From Streptomyces albogriseolus (GTDB taxonomy: Bacteria; Actinomycetota; Actinomycetes; Streptomycetales; Streptomycetaceae), in contig BMVA01000002.1 in the NCBI GenBank assembly GCA_014650475.1, positions 310,001 through 374,000 of the forward strand: a stretch of DNA of 64,000 nucleotides, in the 5' to 3' direction. The translations under genes and the position numbers were made by a program. Numbering within the stretch: the stretch's first letter is position 1; each line of letters begins with the position of its first letter. The notes beneath the pieces were generated by a model. That model was not told the DNA's origin, searched no databases, and saw only the letters and a list, made by a program, of their open reading frames with translations. Positions 25,831 to 34,845 of this stretch are shown in pieces.

Positions 25831-28800
25831 TCAGGCGAACGGGATGGTGAGGACGGAGCCCGCGCCCACCTGGAGGGTGGACGGGCCGTTGCCCAGTGCG
25901 CTCCAGACCTCGACGCGGACGGTGCCGCCGTCCAGGTCGCCCAGGGTGCCCGAGGCGGAGTGCAGGCCCTGCCGGGCCGAGGAGTACTCCTCCCAGCCGG
26001 GGACCGGGTCGGTGGCGAAGTAGCGGAACGTCTCGACCCGCTCGAACGTGCCGTCGCCGGTCAGGTCGTACGACACCCGGGCCTGCTGGGCGTAACCGAC
26101 GGAGCCGCCCGCGTCCACCTTGAAGGTGAAGGCGGTCGAGGAGCCCGACTTCAGGGTGCCGTTGACGTTCTCGACCTCGTAGACGAGCGGGTTCTTCGGG
26201 GTTCCGTCGTTGTTGGTGCCTCCGGCGGAGGGGATGGTGTCGGAGGAACCGGTCGCGGCCGCCTCGATGGCGAGAGCGCCGCCCGACTGCGGGTAGAACG
26301 TGTCGGCCGTGACCGGCGGGTTGCCGGCCGTGGTCACCTTCAGCGTGCCGCTCGCCGGGCCGGTCTGGCCGGCCGTGTCGCGGGCCTTGACGCTGTAGGA
26401 GTACTCGGTGCCGGCCGTCAGTCCGGTGTCGGTGTGCGTGGTGCCGGTGACGGTGGCGACCTTGGTGCCGCCGCGGTAGACGTCGTAGTCCTTGACGCCC
26501 TTGTCGTCGGTCGCCGCCTCCCAGGTCAGCTCGACGGAGGTGCTGGTGACCTCGCCGGCGACCGGGGTGCCGGGCGCGCCGGGCGGCTGGTCACGCGTGC
26601 CGGTGGTGGTGACGGTCACGGTGCCGCTGGGCGGGCCGACCTGGCTGGAGGTGTCGCGGGCCCTGACGCTGTAGGTGTACTCGGTTCCCGAGGCCAGCCC
26701 GGTGTCGGTGTAGGTGGTGCCGTCGACGGTGGCGACCTTGTCGTCGCCGCGGTAGACGTCGTAGTCCTTGATGCCGAGGTCGTCCGTCGCCGCCTCCCAG
26801 GTCAGCTCGACGGAGTCGTCGGTGATGTCGCCGGCGACCGGGGTGCCGGGCGCGCTGGGCCTGTCGTCACCGGGGGCGCCGCACAGCGTGCCGAGCTCGG
26901 TGTCGTCGCCCGCTCCGGACGCGGTCGACTTCGCCGGGACGTTGAGCACGCCGCCGTCGGAGAAGAGGACCGAGCACTCCTCGGCGCCGTAGTTGTGCGC
27001 GGCGTAGGTCTTGGCGCCGTTCTTGTCGAAGACGGTGGCCGTCGGCGAGTTGGCCGTGACGGTCATGTCCGGGGCGCCGATGGAGTTCATCGTGGAGACC
27101 CAGTGGTAGGTGTGGGCCTTGGTCTCGCCGGCCTCGGGGACGTACCCGCCGTTCCACTGGTTCCAGTACTGCATGGCCTTGGCCGGGTCGTAGAGGGCCT
27201 GGACCTGCCAGAAGATGTCCTTCCACTCGACGGCCGGGCCGCCGTTCTCCTCCTCCATCTCGGTCACGCTGCGGCGCAGCATGTCCTTCTCGCGGGCCAG
27301 GTGCAGCGAACCGCCGGTCATGGGGAGGAAGTTGATCCCGTGGATCTCCTCGGGGTTGGCGGTCCACCAGGTGGCGTAGGCGCCGCCGCTGCTCCAGACC
27401 ATGCCCACGACGTCGTGGGTGAAGTCCTCGGGGTAGACCTGCTGGTCGGCGTCGAACCAGTACTGCGCGATCGACTCCGACTCGGTCATCATCATGTAGA
27501 CGCCCTGGTCGCGCAGCGCCTTGTCGCCCGTCGCCGAGCCCCACATGATCAGGCCGGCGCTGAGGTTGATCGACTCCGAGGAGGACTCCTGGTTGTTGCC
27601 GGCGGCGAAGGCCTCGTGGCCGGCGGCCCAGCTGTGACCGGCGTAGACGTCGAAGCCGCGCAGGAACGGATACTTGGAGTCGTCCCTGGCCGGGTTGGCG
27701 GCGTCCTTGATGAGCTCCTTCACCATGCCGCCCCACTCGGAGTCGGCGGCCCACTGCGGGTCGTACTGCGCCACGATCGCCGCGGCCATCACGTAGTACG
27801 AGTAGTGGAAGTGGTGGTCGTTCAGCTCCTGGTCGCTGCCGTAGGAGGCCGGGTAACCGATGAGCGTGCGCCAGTCCTTGTCGTAGGAGAACTCCGAGGG
27901 CCCGCCGACGGTGAACCACTCCTCCATGCGGCCCTCGATCAGCTCGATGAGCTTGTCGCGGCTCGCGGTGTCACCGATCTGGTCGGCGATCGGCACGAGC
28001 TGGGCGAGCTTGCCCAGGGCCTTGCCGGTCCAGTAGGTGTCGATGGCCCCGCTGAACGGGTCGCCCTGCGTCAGCACGTCGTTGATGTACGTCTTGAGCT
28101 TGGCCTTGTCGACACCCGCGGCGCTGGGCAGCCCCGGCAGGACGCCGTTCACCTTCTGCACGGTGGTGAACGAGGTGCCCTCGCGGACTTTCATCTCCCC
28201 GCGGGAGGACACGTAGCTGTAGTCGGTCAGCGGGTCGGAGGTGTGCAGCCACTGATGGCGGTAGAGCGCCTGGAGGGTGCCCTTCTCCGTGCCCTCCTTC
28301 GCCTCGGTGATCAGCGAGTACGTCGCCTCGACCTCGCCGGCGCCCTCCCGGTACTCCCAGTCCACCTTTGAGCCGGTCACGAAGCTGAAGGCGTACTTCT
28401 CGTAGTCGGCGAGCGCGTCCGTGCCGGGCAGGACGGCCAGGGAGAAGTAGTCCTTCGAGCCGAGGTCGGCCCTGATCTCGTTGCCGGACACGGTCCAGTC
28501 GCTGCCGCTCGGGGCGAACAGCGCGTAGTGGTGGCCCGAGATGGTGACGCCGAGGACGTTGCCCTGGTCGGCGAAGACCGTCGGCGGGGCCGCGGCCTTG
28601 ATCTGCGCCGCGCCGCCCGTGCCCTCGGCGTACACGTACGGCATGCCGTGGCCGATGGTCGTCCGCAGCGTGCGCGCACCGTCGTTCCAGGACGGGGTCA
28701 CGGTCCAGTCGCTCCACCCGTCCGCCTTCGCGTCGGGGGAGTTGAGGCCGGCGAGGCCGAGGGTCAGGTCGGCCTCGTGCGCGAACTCGTACTGACGCCC

Positions 28801-29169
28801 GCCGCCCACGATCTCGTGGTCGGTCGGGTAACCGACCTCCAGGCCGCCGGCCACCGCCTTGTAGGTGAGGGGGTGGCCGTACATGTTCTCCGACCACGGG
28901 TTGGCGGCGAACCGCTGGAAGGCCAGCGAGGACCACCAGTCGTTGGTCGGTACCGGCGTGTCCGCCATGCGCGGCGTGACCTTCGGCTTGACCGCCTGGC
29001 CGCCGTTGTTGGACGGGCCCTGCCGCCCGGCCGGCCGGACGTCGCTGTAGCTTCCCTTGCCCACCTCGACGGTGGCGGCCGAGGCGACACCACTGCCGAG
29101 GGTGGCCACCAGGCCTCCCGCGGCCATCGCGGCCGCCGACAGTAGTGCCAGGGGTCTCCGGAATCTCAT
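25831..29169 (-). CDS. Secreted endo-1,3-beta-glucanase (GH81) with two Fn3 domains
   Basis: 1112-residue exported enzyme predicted to hydrolyse beta-1,3-glucans such as laminarin, callose or fungal wall glucan. Signal peptide 1-34 (ALLSAAAMAAGGLVATLGSG). GH81 catalytic region about 40-760: TPVPTNDWWSSLAFQRFAAN, ELNDHHFHYSYYVMAAAIVA, SWAAGHEAFAAGNNQESSSE (the Glu-rich GH81 signature) and YPEDFTHDVVGMVWSSG. Two near-identical Fn3 modules follow (about 768-858 and 858-948). The last 160 residues may be a carbohydrate-binding module, family not recognised with certainty. ATG 29169 has GAGAGG upstream. TGAGAGCGCTCTCA sits 12 bases before the start, so a LacI-type repressor probably controls it. 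Confidence 0.93.
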   Translation of the reverse strand: MRFRRPLALLSAAAMAAGGLVATLGSGVASAATVEVGKGSYSDVRPAGRQGPSNNGGQAVKPKVTPRMADTPVPTNDWWSSLAFQRFAANPWSENMYGHPLTYKAVAGGLEVGYPTDHEIVGGGRQYEFAHEADLTLGLAGLNSPDAKADGWSDWTVTPSWNDGARTLRTTIGHGMPYVYAEGTGGAAQIKAAAPPTVFADQGNVLGVTISGHHYALFAPSGSDWTVSGNEIRADLGSKDYFSLAVLPGTDALADYEKYAFSFVTGSKVDWEYREGAGEVEATYSLITEAKEGTEKGTLQALYRHQWLHTSDPLTDYSYVSSRGEMKVREGTSFTTVQKVNGVLPGLPSAAGVDKAKLKTYINDVLTQGDPFSGAIDTYWTGKALGKLAQLVPIADQIGDTASRDKLIELIEGRMEEWFTVGGPSEFSYDKDWRTLIGYPASYGSDQELNDHHFHYSYYVMAAAIVAQYDPQWAADSEWGGMVKELIKDAANPARDDSKYPFLRGFDVYAGHSWAAGHEAFAAGNNQESSSESINLSAGLIMWGSATGDKALRDQGVYMMMTESESIAQYWFDADQQVYPEDFTHDVVGMVWSSGGAYATWWTANPEEIHGINFLPMTGGSLHLAREKDMLRRSVTEMEEENGGPAVEWKDIFWQVQALYDPAKAMQYWNQWNGGYVPEAGETKAHTYHWVSTMNSIGAPDMTVTANSPTATVFDKNGAKTYAAHNYGAEECSVLFSDGGVLNVPAKSTASGAGDDTELGTLCGAPGDDRPSAPGTPVAGDITDDSVELTWEAATDDLGIKDYDVYRGDDKVATVDGTTYTDTGLASGTEYTYSVRARDTSSQVGPPSGTVTVTTTGTRDQPPGAPGTPVAGEVTSTSVELTWEAATDDKGVKDYDVYRGGTKVATVTGTTHTDTGLTAGTEYSYSVKARDTAGQTGPASGTLKVTTAGNPPVTADTFYPQSGGALAIEAAATGSSDTIPSAGGTNNDGTPKNPLVYEVENVNGTLKSGSSTAFTFKVDAGGSVGYAQQARVSYDLTGDGTFERVETFRYFATDPVPGWEEYSSARQGLHSASGTLGDLDGGTVRVEVWSALGNGPSTLQVGAGSVLTIPFA

Positions 29170-29181
29170 GCGGAACCTCTC

Positions 29182-29195
29182 TGAGAGCGCTCTCA
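29182..29195. promoter_or_regulatory. LacI-type operator TGAGAGCGCTCTCA of the GH81 gene
   Basis: Perfect 14-base palindrome between promoter and start codon of the GH81 gene. The same word occurs at 31466-31479, and with one change at 29520-29533 and 31477-31490. It differs at two symmetrical positions from the cellobiose-regulator (CebR) box TGGGAGCGCTCCCA. Confidence 0.8.
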
Positions 29196-29293
29196 GGACG
29201 GCGCTCAACGTAAGCAGCAGGCAAAGAGCGGTCAATACTTCAAGCAGGAATTGGTGCCTGCGGCGCGCACGGGAGTCGGTGGCGGCAGGGCGG

Positions 29294-29332
29294 CGCGACG
29301 CCCGCTCCACCGCCGCCGGAGCGGGCGTCGCG
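29294..29332. terminator. Hairpin in the GH81-LacI divergent gap
   Basis: CGCGACGCCCGCTCC (29294-29308) pairs perfectly with GGAGCGGGCGTCGCG (29318-29332) over a 9-base loop. A smaller stem follows at 29396-29416. No gene is seen in this 444-base gap, so the hairpins may insulate the two divergent transcripts or fold in a leader RNA. Confidence 0.5.
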
Positions 29333-29519
29333 ACGGGTTCCGCCGCAGGTCGGAGCAGACGCCGCCGTCGGCGCACGGCTCAGTCCGAGCGCCCCGGCGC
29401 CGCCCGGAGCGGCGCCCGGACTGCTCCGGGGGGACACGACTCCCGGGGCGCGGGTTCGACCCGGACGGGGCCCGGGACGCGAACCGGCGGCCCGGGCGGC
29501 CGCACCCCGACCACTGGCC

Positions 29520-29533
29520 TGAAAGCGCTCTCA
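29520..29533. promoter_or_regulatory. Operator variant TGAAAGCGCTCTCA upstream of the LacI gene
   Basis: One base from the GH81 operator and 80 bases before the regulator start, near a possible -10 TATCCT at 29552-29557. Suggests autoregulation. Confidence 0.65.
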
Positions 29534-29613
29534 CGCTGCCGGAAGGGGAACTATCCTGTCTCCTGGGAGGAGCGGCAGGCGACGCGGTGCCGCACAGCAG
29601 ACCAGGAGTTCCC

Positions 29614-30639
29614 TTGCCCGAGCAGACAGCAGCAAACCGCCCGACGCTGGAGGCTGTCGCTGCGCGGGCGGGCGTGTCGCGCGCCACGGCGTCGCGCGTG
29701 GTCAACGGGGGCGCCGGTGTGCGCCAGCCGCTGGTCGACAAGGTGCGCGCGGCGGTCGACGAGCTGGGCTACGTCCCCAACCACGCGGCACGCTCGCTGG
29801 TGACCCGCCGGCACGGCGCGGTCGCCGTGATCATCGCGGAGCCCGAGCTCCGGGTCTTCTCCGACCCGTTCTTCGCGCAGCAGCTCCGGGGCATCAGCCG
29901 GGAGCTGACCGCCAACGACCTCCAGCTGGTGCTGCTGTGGGTGGAGGACGAATCCGATCACGGACGGATCGCGCGGTATCTCGCCGGGGGGCACGTCGAC
30001 GGAGCGATCGCCTTCTCCCTGCACGGCGACGACCGTCTGCCGAGGCTGATCACCGAGAGCAAGGTACCCACGGTCCTCGGCGGCCGGCCGGGGACGGAGG
30101 CCGGCCCGGCCCTGCCGTATGTCGACACCGACAACCGGGGCGGCGCGCGGGAGGCCGTGCGCCACCTGGTCTCCCTGGGGCGCCGCACCATCGCGCACAT
30201 CGCGGGTCCGGGCGACCAGACCTCGGCGCTGGACCGGATCGCCGGCTATCACGACGTGCTGATCGACCCCGACCCGGAGCTGCTGCGCGAGGGGAGCTTC
30301 ACCGAGGAGAGCGGCGCGCGGGCCATGGCGGAGCTGCTCGACCGGCGGCCCGGCATCGACGGCGTCTTCGTCGCCAACGACCTCATGGCCCTGGGCGCCC
30401 TGCGCGTGCTGCGCGAGCGGGGTCTGCGCGTCCCGCAGGACGTGGCCGTGGTCGGCTTCGACGACATGGAGGCGGTGGTACGCGCCAGCGACCCGGCGCT
30501 GACCACGGTGCGCCAGGACGTCGAGGGCCTGGGCAGGCTGTCGGTGAAGCTGCTGGTCAAGCTGCTGAGCCGGCCGACCGGCCGGGTCCCCGCATCCGTG
30601 ATCATGCCGACGAACCTGGTCCGGCGCGCCTCGGCGTGA
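29614..30639 (+). CDS. LacI-family repressor of the beta-1,3-glucan locus
   Basis: 341 residues from TTG 29614, chosen because AGGAG lies six bases upstream and the helix-turn-helix then sits near the N-terminus (RPTLEAVAARAGVSRATASR, VVNGGAGVRQPLVDK). The effector domain has GAVAVIIAEPELRVFSDPFF, VDGAIAFSLHGDD, VFVANDLMALGALRVLRERG and VVGFDDMEAVV. It is divergent from GH81 and upstream of the ABC importer and GH1 gene, with matching palindromes at all three promoters. A beta-1,3-gluco-oligosaccharide is the likely inducer, by inference from the neighbours. An ortholog of CebR is less likely because the operator differs. Confidence 0.9.
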   Translation: MPEQTAANRPTLEAVAARAGVSRATASRVVNGGAGVRQPLVDKVRAAVDELGYVPNHAARSLVTRRHGAVAVIIAEPELRVFSDPFFAQQLRGISRELTANDLQLVLLWVEDESDHGRIARYLAGGHVDGAIAFSLHGDDRLPRLITESKVPTVLGGRPGTEAGPALPYVDTDNRGGAREAVRHLVSLGRRTIAHIAGPGDQTSALDRIAGYHDVLIDPDPELLREGSFTEESGARAMAELLDRRPGIDGVFVANDLMALGALRVLRERGLRVPQDVAVVGFDDMEAVVRASDPALTTVRQDVEGLGRLSVKLLVKLLSRPTGRVPASVIMPTNLVRRASA

Positions 30640-30703
30640 AAGCCGGCTCCCGGGCGGCGTCCGGGAGCGCGATGCCGTGCCCGTTTGCGGCCCGCTTCCG
30701 GTC

Positions 30704-30754
30704 GGCCCGGCCCTCGCGTCGGCCCGGCCCTCGCGTCGACCCGGCCCTCGCGTC
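30704..30754. repeat. Three tandem 17-base repeats
   Basis: GGCCCGGCCCTCGCGTC occurs at 30704-30720 and 30721-30737, with a one-base variant (second base A) at 30738-30754. First of several repeat families in the gap after the LacI gene. Confidence 0.85.
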
Positions 30755-30792
30755 ACCCGCGCGGCCACCGGCCCGCCGGGGCTGCCGGCGGA

Positions 30793-31019
30793 CCGGCACC
30801 TTGGACGACCCGCGTCCGACCACACCGCCACCCACGGACCGCGCCGCACTCCGGCCGCCCCCTCCGACCACACCGCCGCCCACGGACCCGGCTCCCCGGT
30901 CGCCCTCCTCCGACCACACCGCCGCCCACGGACCCGGCACCCCGGACGACCCCCTCCGACCACACCGTCACCCACGGACCCGGCACCCCGGACGACCCCC
31001 TCCGACCACACCGCCACCC
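30793..31019. repeat. 46-base tandem repeat array, about five copies
   Basis: The word GACCACACCG begins at 30818, 30866, 30912, 30958 and 31004 (steps 48, 46, 46, 46). The unit also includes CACGGACCCGGCACC and CCGGACGACCCCCTCCGACC. The period is not a multiple of three, so the array is not a conserved protein repeat. It lies wholly between the LacI gene and the binding-protein gene. Confidence 0.85.
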
Positions 31020-31030
31020 GCAGGCCGGGC

Positions 31031-31295
31031 GGCGTTCCGGCGCAGCACGCAATCCGCCGCACAGCGAGCCGCGAGCCGCGCACCCGGCTAGCGTCCCGGC
31101 GCACCACACAGCCCTGCGGGCTTCCGGCCCGCGACCCCCAGCGGCGTGCCAGCGCGGCACGGAATCCGCCGCACAGCGGGCCGCGGGCCGCGCACCCGGC
31201 TAGCGCCACGGCACACCACACAGACCTGCGCGCTTCGCCGCGGACCCGGCGGCATCACGGTGCACCACACAGCTCTGCGGGCTTCCGGCCCGCGG
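31031..31295. repeat. 112-base direct repeat, two copies plus a partial third
   Basis: Copies begin at 31031 and 31143. They share AATCCGCCGCACAGCG, CGCGCACCCGGCTAGCG and CACCACACAG at the same offsets. A partial third (31252-31295) repeats CACCACACAGCTCTGCGGGC and TTCCGGCCCGCG. No open frame with normal codon use or a start with ribosome binding site was found in 30640-31465. Confidence 0.8.
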
Positions 31296-31465
31296 CCTCC
31301 CGCCCTCCGTACAGCGGGTTTCCAGCCGCGGCGCCTGGCTGACCGCCGACGAGGCCGGGCAGGAAGCGTCCCCGCAGCGCGGGTCCGTGACCGCAGTCGC
31401 CAACCCGGCGCGTCCGGAGCCTTGACGTGAGCCGTACCGGGCGGGCACTCTCCACTCGCACCGTT

Positions 31466-31490
31466 TGAGAGCGCTCTCAGAGCGCTCTCA
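31466..31490. promoter_or_regulatory. Overlapping double operator of the beta-glucan importer operon
   Basis: TGAGAGCGCTCTCA (31466-31479) overlaps TCAGAGCGCTCTCA (31477-31490), sharing three bases, so centres are 11 bases apart, about one helix turn. The region ends 24 bases before the binding-protein ATG. Confidence 0.8.
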
Positions 31491-31514
31491 TGCCACCGAG
31501 TCGAGGAGCCACCC

Positions 31515-32819
31515 ATGCCCACAGCCCGTGCCGCGAGAAGAGCCACCGCCCGCCTGGGGGCGCTCGTCCTGACCGGTGCCCTGCTCGCCGCCTGCGGCGG
31601 TTCGTCCGACGCCGACTCCGCCGACGGCGCGAACGGCAAGATCACCCTCACCGTGGACCTCTTCGGCTCCTTCGGCTACAAGGAGGCCGGGCTCTACGCC
31701 GAGTACGAGAAGCTGCACCCGAACATCACGATCAAGCAGACGGACACCGAGGACGAGGCCGACTACTGGAAGTCGCTCCAGACCCGCCTCGCGGGCGGCG
31801 GCGGCCTCGCGGACGTGCAGGGCATCGAGGTGGGCCGGATCGCCACCGTCACCCAGCAGCAGACCGACAAGTTCGAGGATCTGAAGAAGTACGGCGCGGA
31901 GTCCCTGAAGGGCCAGTTCGCGGAGGCCAAGTGGGCCGCCGCCACGGGGAAGAACGGAGAGGTCCTCGGGCTCGGGACGGACGTCGGCCCCGAGGCCATG
32001 TGCTACCGCACCGACCTGCTGAAGAAGGCCGGCCTGCCCACCGACCGCGAGGAGCTCGCGCAGCGCTGGTCCAGCTGGGACGGCTACCTGGAACTCGGCA
32101 AGCAGTACAAGGCGAAGGCCCCCGGCAAGAGCGCCTGGCTGGACAGCGTCGGCAGTCTCTACTCGATCATGATCGGGCAGCAGAAGGAGCGCTACTACAG
32201 CGCGTCCGGAGAGCTGATCTGGGACAAGAACCCCGCCCTGCTCGAGGCGTGGGACCGCTCCGTGGAGGCGGCGGAGAGCGGGCTGAGCGCCGAGCTCGAC
32301 CAGTGGTCGCCGCAGTGGAACCAGGCCTTCGCCGCCGGCTCCTTCGCCACCATCCCGTGCCCCGCCTGGATGCTCGGCTACATCAAGGGCCAGGCCGGTG
32401 ACGCGGGCCAGGGCAAGTGGGACATCGCCAAGCTGCCCGGCGGCGCCGGCAACTGGGGCGGCTCCTACCTGTCCATCCCGCGCGCCGCCGAGCACAAGAA
32501 GGAGGCGTACGAGCTCATCAAGTGGCTCACCGCGCCCGAGCAGCAGGAGAAGCTCTTCCGCAAGGTGGGCAACTTCCCCTCCAGCACCGGCGCCATCGAC
32601 AAGGTCGCCGACACCACGGACCCGTACTTCTCCGACGCCCCGATCGGCAAGATCTTCGGTGACGCGGCCAAGGCGGCGCCCGTGCAGGTCCTGGGTCTGC
32701 ACGACCAGAGCATCGCCCAGCAGATCACCAACGCGCTGAGCGAGGTGGAGCGCAAGGGCACGGATCCCGAGAAGGCCTGGAAGAACGCCTCGAAGGGCGT
32801 GGCCAACACCCTCGGCTGA
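31515..32819 (+). CDS. Sugar ABC transporter substrate-binding lipoprotein
   Basis: 434-residue family 1 solute-binding lipoprotein. The signal ends in lipobox LLAAC (LGALVLTGALLAACGGSSDA). The mature fold has ITLTVDLFGSFGYKEAGLYA, GGGLADVQGIEVGRIATVTQ, IPCPAWMLGYIKG and PGGAGNWGGSYLSIPRAAEH. First gene of an operon with two permeases and a GH1 glucosidase. GAGGAG lies before ATG 31515. With the GH81 enzyme nearby the cargo is probably laminaribiose or longer beta-1,3-gluco-oligosaccharides; cellobiose is the alternative. Confidence 0.93.
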   Translation: MPTARAARRATARLGALVLTGALLAACGGSSDADSADGANGKITLTVDLFGSFGYKEAGLYAEYEKLHPNITIKQTDTEDEADYWKSLQTRLAGGGGLADVQGIEVGRIATVTQQQTDKFEDLKKYGAESLKGQFAEAKWAAATGKNGEVLGLGTDVGPEAMCYRTDLLKKAGLPTDREELAQRWSSWDGYLELGKQYKAKAPGKSAWLDSVGSLYSIMIGQQKERYYSASGELIWDKNPALLEAWDRSVEAAESGLSAELDQWSPQWNQAFAAGSFATIPCPAWMLGYIKGQAGDAGQGKWDIAKLPGGAGNWGGSYLSIPRAAEHKKEAYELIKWLTAPEQQEKLFRKVGNFPSSTGAIDKVADTTDPYFSDAPIGKIFGDAAKAAPVQVLGLHDQSIAQQITNALSEVERKGTDPEKAWKNASKGVANTLG

Positions 32820-32837
32820 CCCGAGCGCCGACCCACG

Positions 32838-32877
32838 CCTCCGCCGCCGCTGCCCGCCCCGCCGGCGGCGGCGGAGG
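32838..32877. terminator. Stem-loop between binding-protein and permease genes
   Basis: CCTCCGCCGCCGC (32838-32850) pairs perfectly with GCGGCGGCGGAGG (32865-32877) over a 14-base loop. Placed like the malE-malF hairpin at 5287-5326, it probably reduces permease expression relative to the binding protein. Confidence 0.65.
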
Positions 32878-32913
32878 TCCCATGACCGCCGTTCCCCTCC
32901 CGAAGGCCGCCCC

Positions 32914-33879
32914 GTGACCCTTACCGCACTCGAGACGCCGGCTCCGCCGGTCCCGCCTCCCACCCCCTCCTGGCCGAGCCGCGCACGGCGCGCGTGGCAG
33001 AAGATGTCGCCCTACGCCTACATCGCGCCGTTCTTCACCCTGTTCGCCGCCTTCGGCCTCTTCCCGCTGATCTACACGGCGTTCGTGTCCCTGTACCGGG
33101 TCGAGCTGCAGACCCCCGGCGACATGGAATGGCGAGGGCTGGACAACTACACGGTCCTGTTCACCGACGAGTTCTTCTGGATCTCGCTGCGCAACACGTT
33201 CACCATCGGCGTCATCTCCACGGTCCCCCAGCTGGTCATGGCGCTCGGGCTCGCGCACCTGCTCAACTACCGTCTGCGCGCCCGGACGTTCCTGCGCACG
33301 GCGATGCTGCTGCCGTACGCGACGTCCGTGGCCGCGGCCACCCTGGTGTTCGCGCAGCTCTTCGGCCGGGACTTCGGCCTGATCAACTACGTCGCCGGGC
33401 TCGTCGGCATCGGCCCGGTCGACTGGCAGACCGGCACGGTCGCCTCCCAGATCGCCGTCTCCACCATCGTCGTGTGGCGGTGGACCGGCTACAACGCCCT
33501 GATCTATCTGGCGGGCATGCAGTCCATCCCGCAGGAGCTGTACGAGGCCGCCGAGATGGACGGGGCGTCGAAGTGGCGCCAGTTCTTCCACGTGACCCTG
33601 CCCGGACTGCGTCCGACGATCGTCTTCACCGTGATCGTCTCCACGATCGGGGCGACGCAGCTGTTCGGCGAGCCGCTGCTGTTCGAGGGGTCCATCTCGG
33701 GCGGCATCTCGCACCAGTACCAGACCCTCGGCCTGTACATGTACGAGCAGGGCTGGGGCTTCTTCCACCTGGGCCGGGCCGCGGCCATCGCCTGGGTCAT
33801 GTTCCTGCTCATCGTGGTGCTCGTGGGCGTCAACGCCCTGCTCGCGTACCGCCGTTCACGCAAGGAGGCCGTGCGATGA
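32914..33879 (+). CDS. Sugar ABC transporter permease (MalF type)
   Basis: 321 residues, six predicted membrane segments, the first at about 32-54 (YAYIAPFFTLFAAFGLFPLI). EAA loop YEAAEMDGASKWRQFFHVTL then PGLRPTI. Start GTG 32914. It overlaps the next permease by ATGA. No ATPase gene is present, so the shared MsiK-type ATPase is probably used. Confidence 0.93.
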   Translation: MTLTALETPAPPVPPPTPSWPSRARRAWQKMSPYAYIAPFFTLFAAFGLFPLIYTAFVSLYRVELQTPGDMEWRGLDNYTVLFTDEFFWISLRNTFTIGVISTVPQLVMALGLAHLLNYRLRARTFLRTAMLLPYATSVAAATLVFAQLFGRDFGLINYVAGLVGIGPVDWQTGTVASQIAVSTIVVWRWTGYNALIYLAGMQSIPQELYEAAEMDGASKWRQFFHVTLPGLRPTIVFTVIVSTIGATQLFGEPLLFEGSISGGISHQYQTLGLYMYEQGWGFFHLGRAAAIAWVMFLLIVVLVGVNALLAYRRSRKEAVR

Positions 33880-34781
33880 CCACGCTCGCCGACCCGCCGG
33901 TCACGCCTCCCGCCCACCCGGAGAAGCCGCCGCACCGCCGGGCTCGCCGGTCCCGCGCCGGACGGACCAACCACGCCGGCAAGCTCACGTACGCGATCCT
34001 GGCCGTCGCCGTCCTGGTCTCCGCGTTCCCGTTCTACTGGACGGTCGTGGCGGCCAGCCGCTCCAACGCCGACCTCGCCCAGGTCCCGCCGTCGCTCCTG
34101 CCCGGCCCGCACCTGCTGCGCAACTTCGAGGCGGTGCTGGAGGAGGCGGACATCGGCAAGGCACTGCTGAACTCCTTCATCGTGTCCGGCTCGATCACCC
34201 TCGGCACCGTGCTCTGCTGCACGCTCGCCGGTTTCGCCTTCGCCAAGCTGCGCTTCCGCGGACGCGGCGCGCTGCTCGCGATCACCGTGGGAACGATGAT
34301 GATCCCGCCGCAGCTGGGCGTCATCCCGCTGTTCATGCTGATCGCCGAACTGCAGTGGGTGAACCAGCTCCAGGCGGTCATCCTTCCCGGCCTGGTCTCC
34401 GCGTTCGGCGTGTTCTTCATGCGCCAGTACCTGGTGCAGTCGCTGCCGGACGAGCTGATCGAGGCGGCGCGGGTCGACGGCGCGTCCACCGCCAGGATCT
34501 TCTGGTCCATCGTGGTGCCCGTCGCCCGTCCGGGCATGTCCGTGCTGGGCCTGCTGACCTTCATGGCCGCGTGGAACGACTTCTTCTGGCCCATCGTCGC
34601 CCTGTCCTCGTCCGAGCCGACCGTCCAGGTGGCCCTGCGCCAGCTCGGCGGCGGTTACGTCCACGACCAGTCCGTGATCATGGCCGGCACCCTCCTCGGC
34701 ACCCTCCCGGTGCTGCTGGTCTTCGGCTTCCTGGGCCGGCAGATCGTCGGCGGCATCATGCAGGGAGCCGTCAAGGGCTGA
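33876..34781 (+). CDS. Sugar ABC transporter permease (MalG type)
   Basis: 301 residues. An Arg-rich, Pro-rich cytoplasmic N-terminus precedes six membrane spans ([20 protein letters not shown] the first). EAA loop [20 protein letters not shown] then PVARPG. ATG 33876 overlaps the previous stop and has AAGGAGG upstream. Followed after 64 bases by the beta-glucosidase gene. Confidence 0.93.
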   Translation: MTTLADPPVTPPAHPEKPPHRRARRSRAGRTNHAGKLTYAILAVAVLVSAFPFYWTVVAASRSNADLAQVPPSLLPGPHLLRNFEAVLEEADIGKALLNSFIVSGSITLGTVLCCTLAGFAFAKLRFRGRGALLAITVGTMMIPPQLGVIPLFMLIAELQWVNQLQAVILPGLVSAFGVFFMRQYLVQSLPDELIEAARVDGASTARIFWSIVVPVARPGMSVLGLLTFMAAWNDFFWPIVALSSSEPTVQVALRQLGGGYVHDQSVIMAGTLLGTLPVLLVFGFLGRQIVGGIMQGAVKG

Positions 34782-34845
34782 GCCCGGGCCCGTTCGTCAC
34801 CGCTCCCCCCTCCTCCCCCACCTTCGCCTTCGGAGCCTTCAGTCC

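Noticed and set aside
25960-28371. Long plus-strand frame over the GH81 gene
   Set aside because: Shadow of the GH81 reading frame; no signal, motif or start site.
30793-31295. CRISPR-like array
   Set aside because: Repeats are contiguous without unique spacers, and no cas genes are present.
30677-31342. Several frames across the repeat segment
   Set aside because: Low-complexity Pro/Arg/His products from tandem repeats, no ribosome site, and the 46- and 112-base periods break any protein repeat frame.
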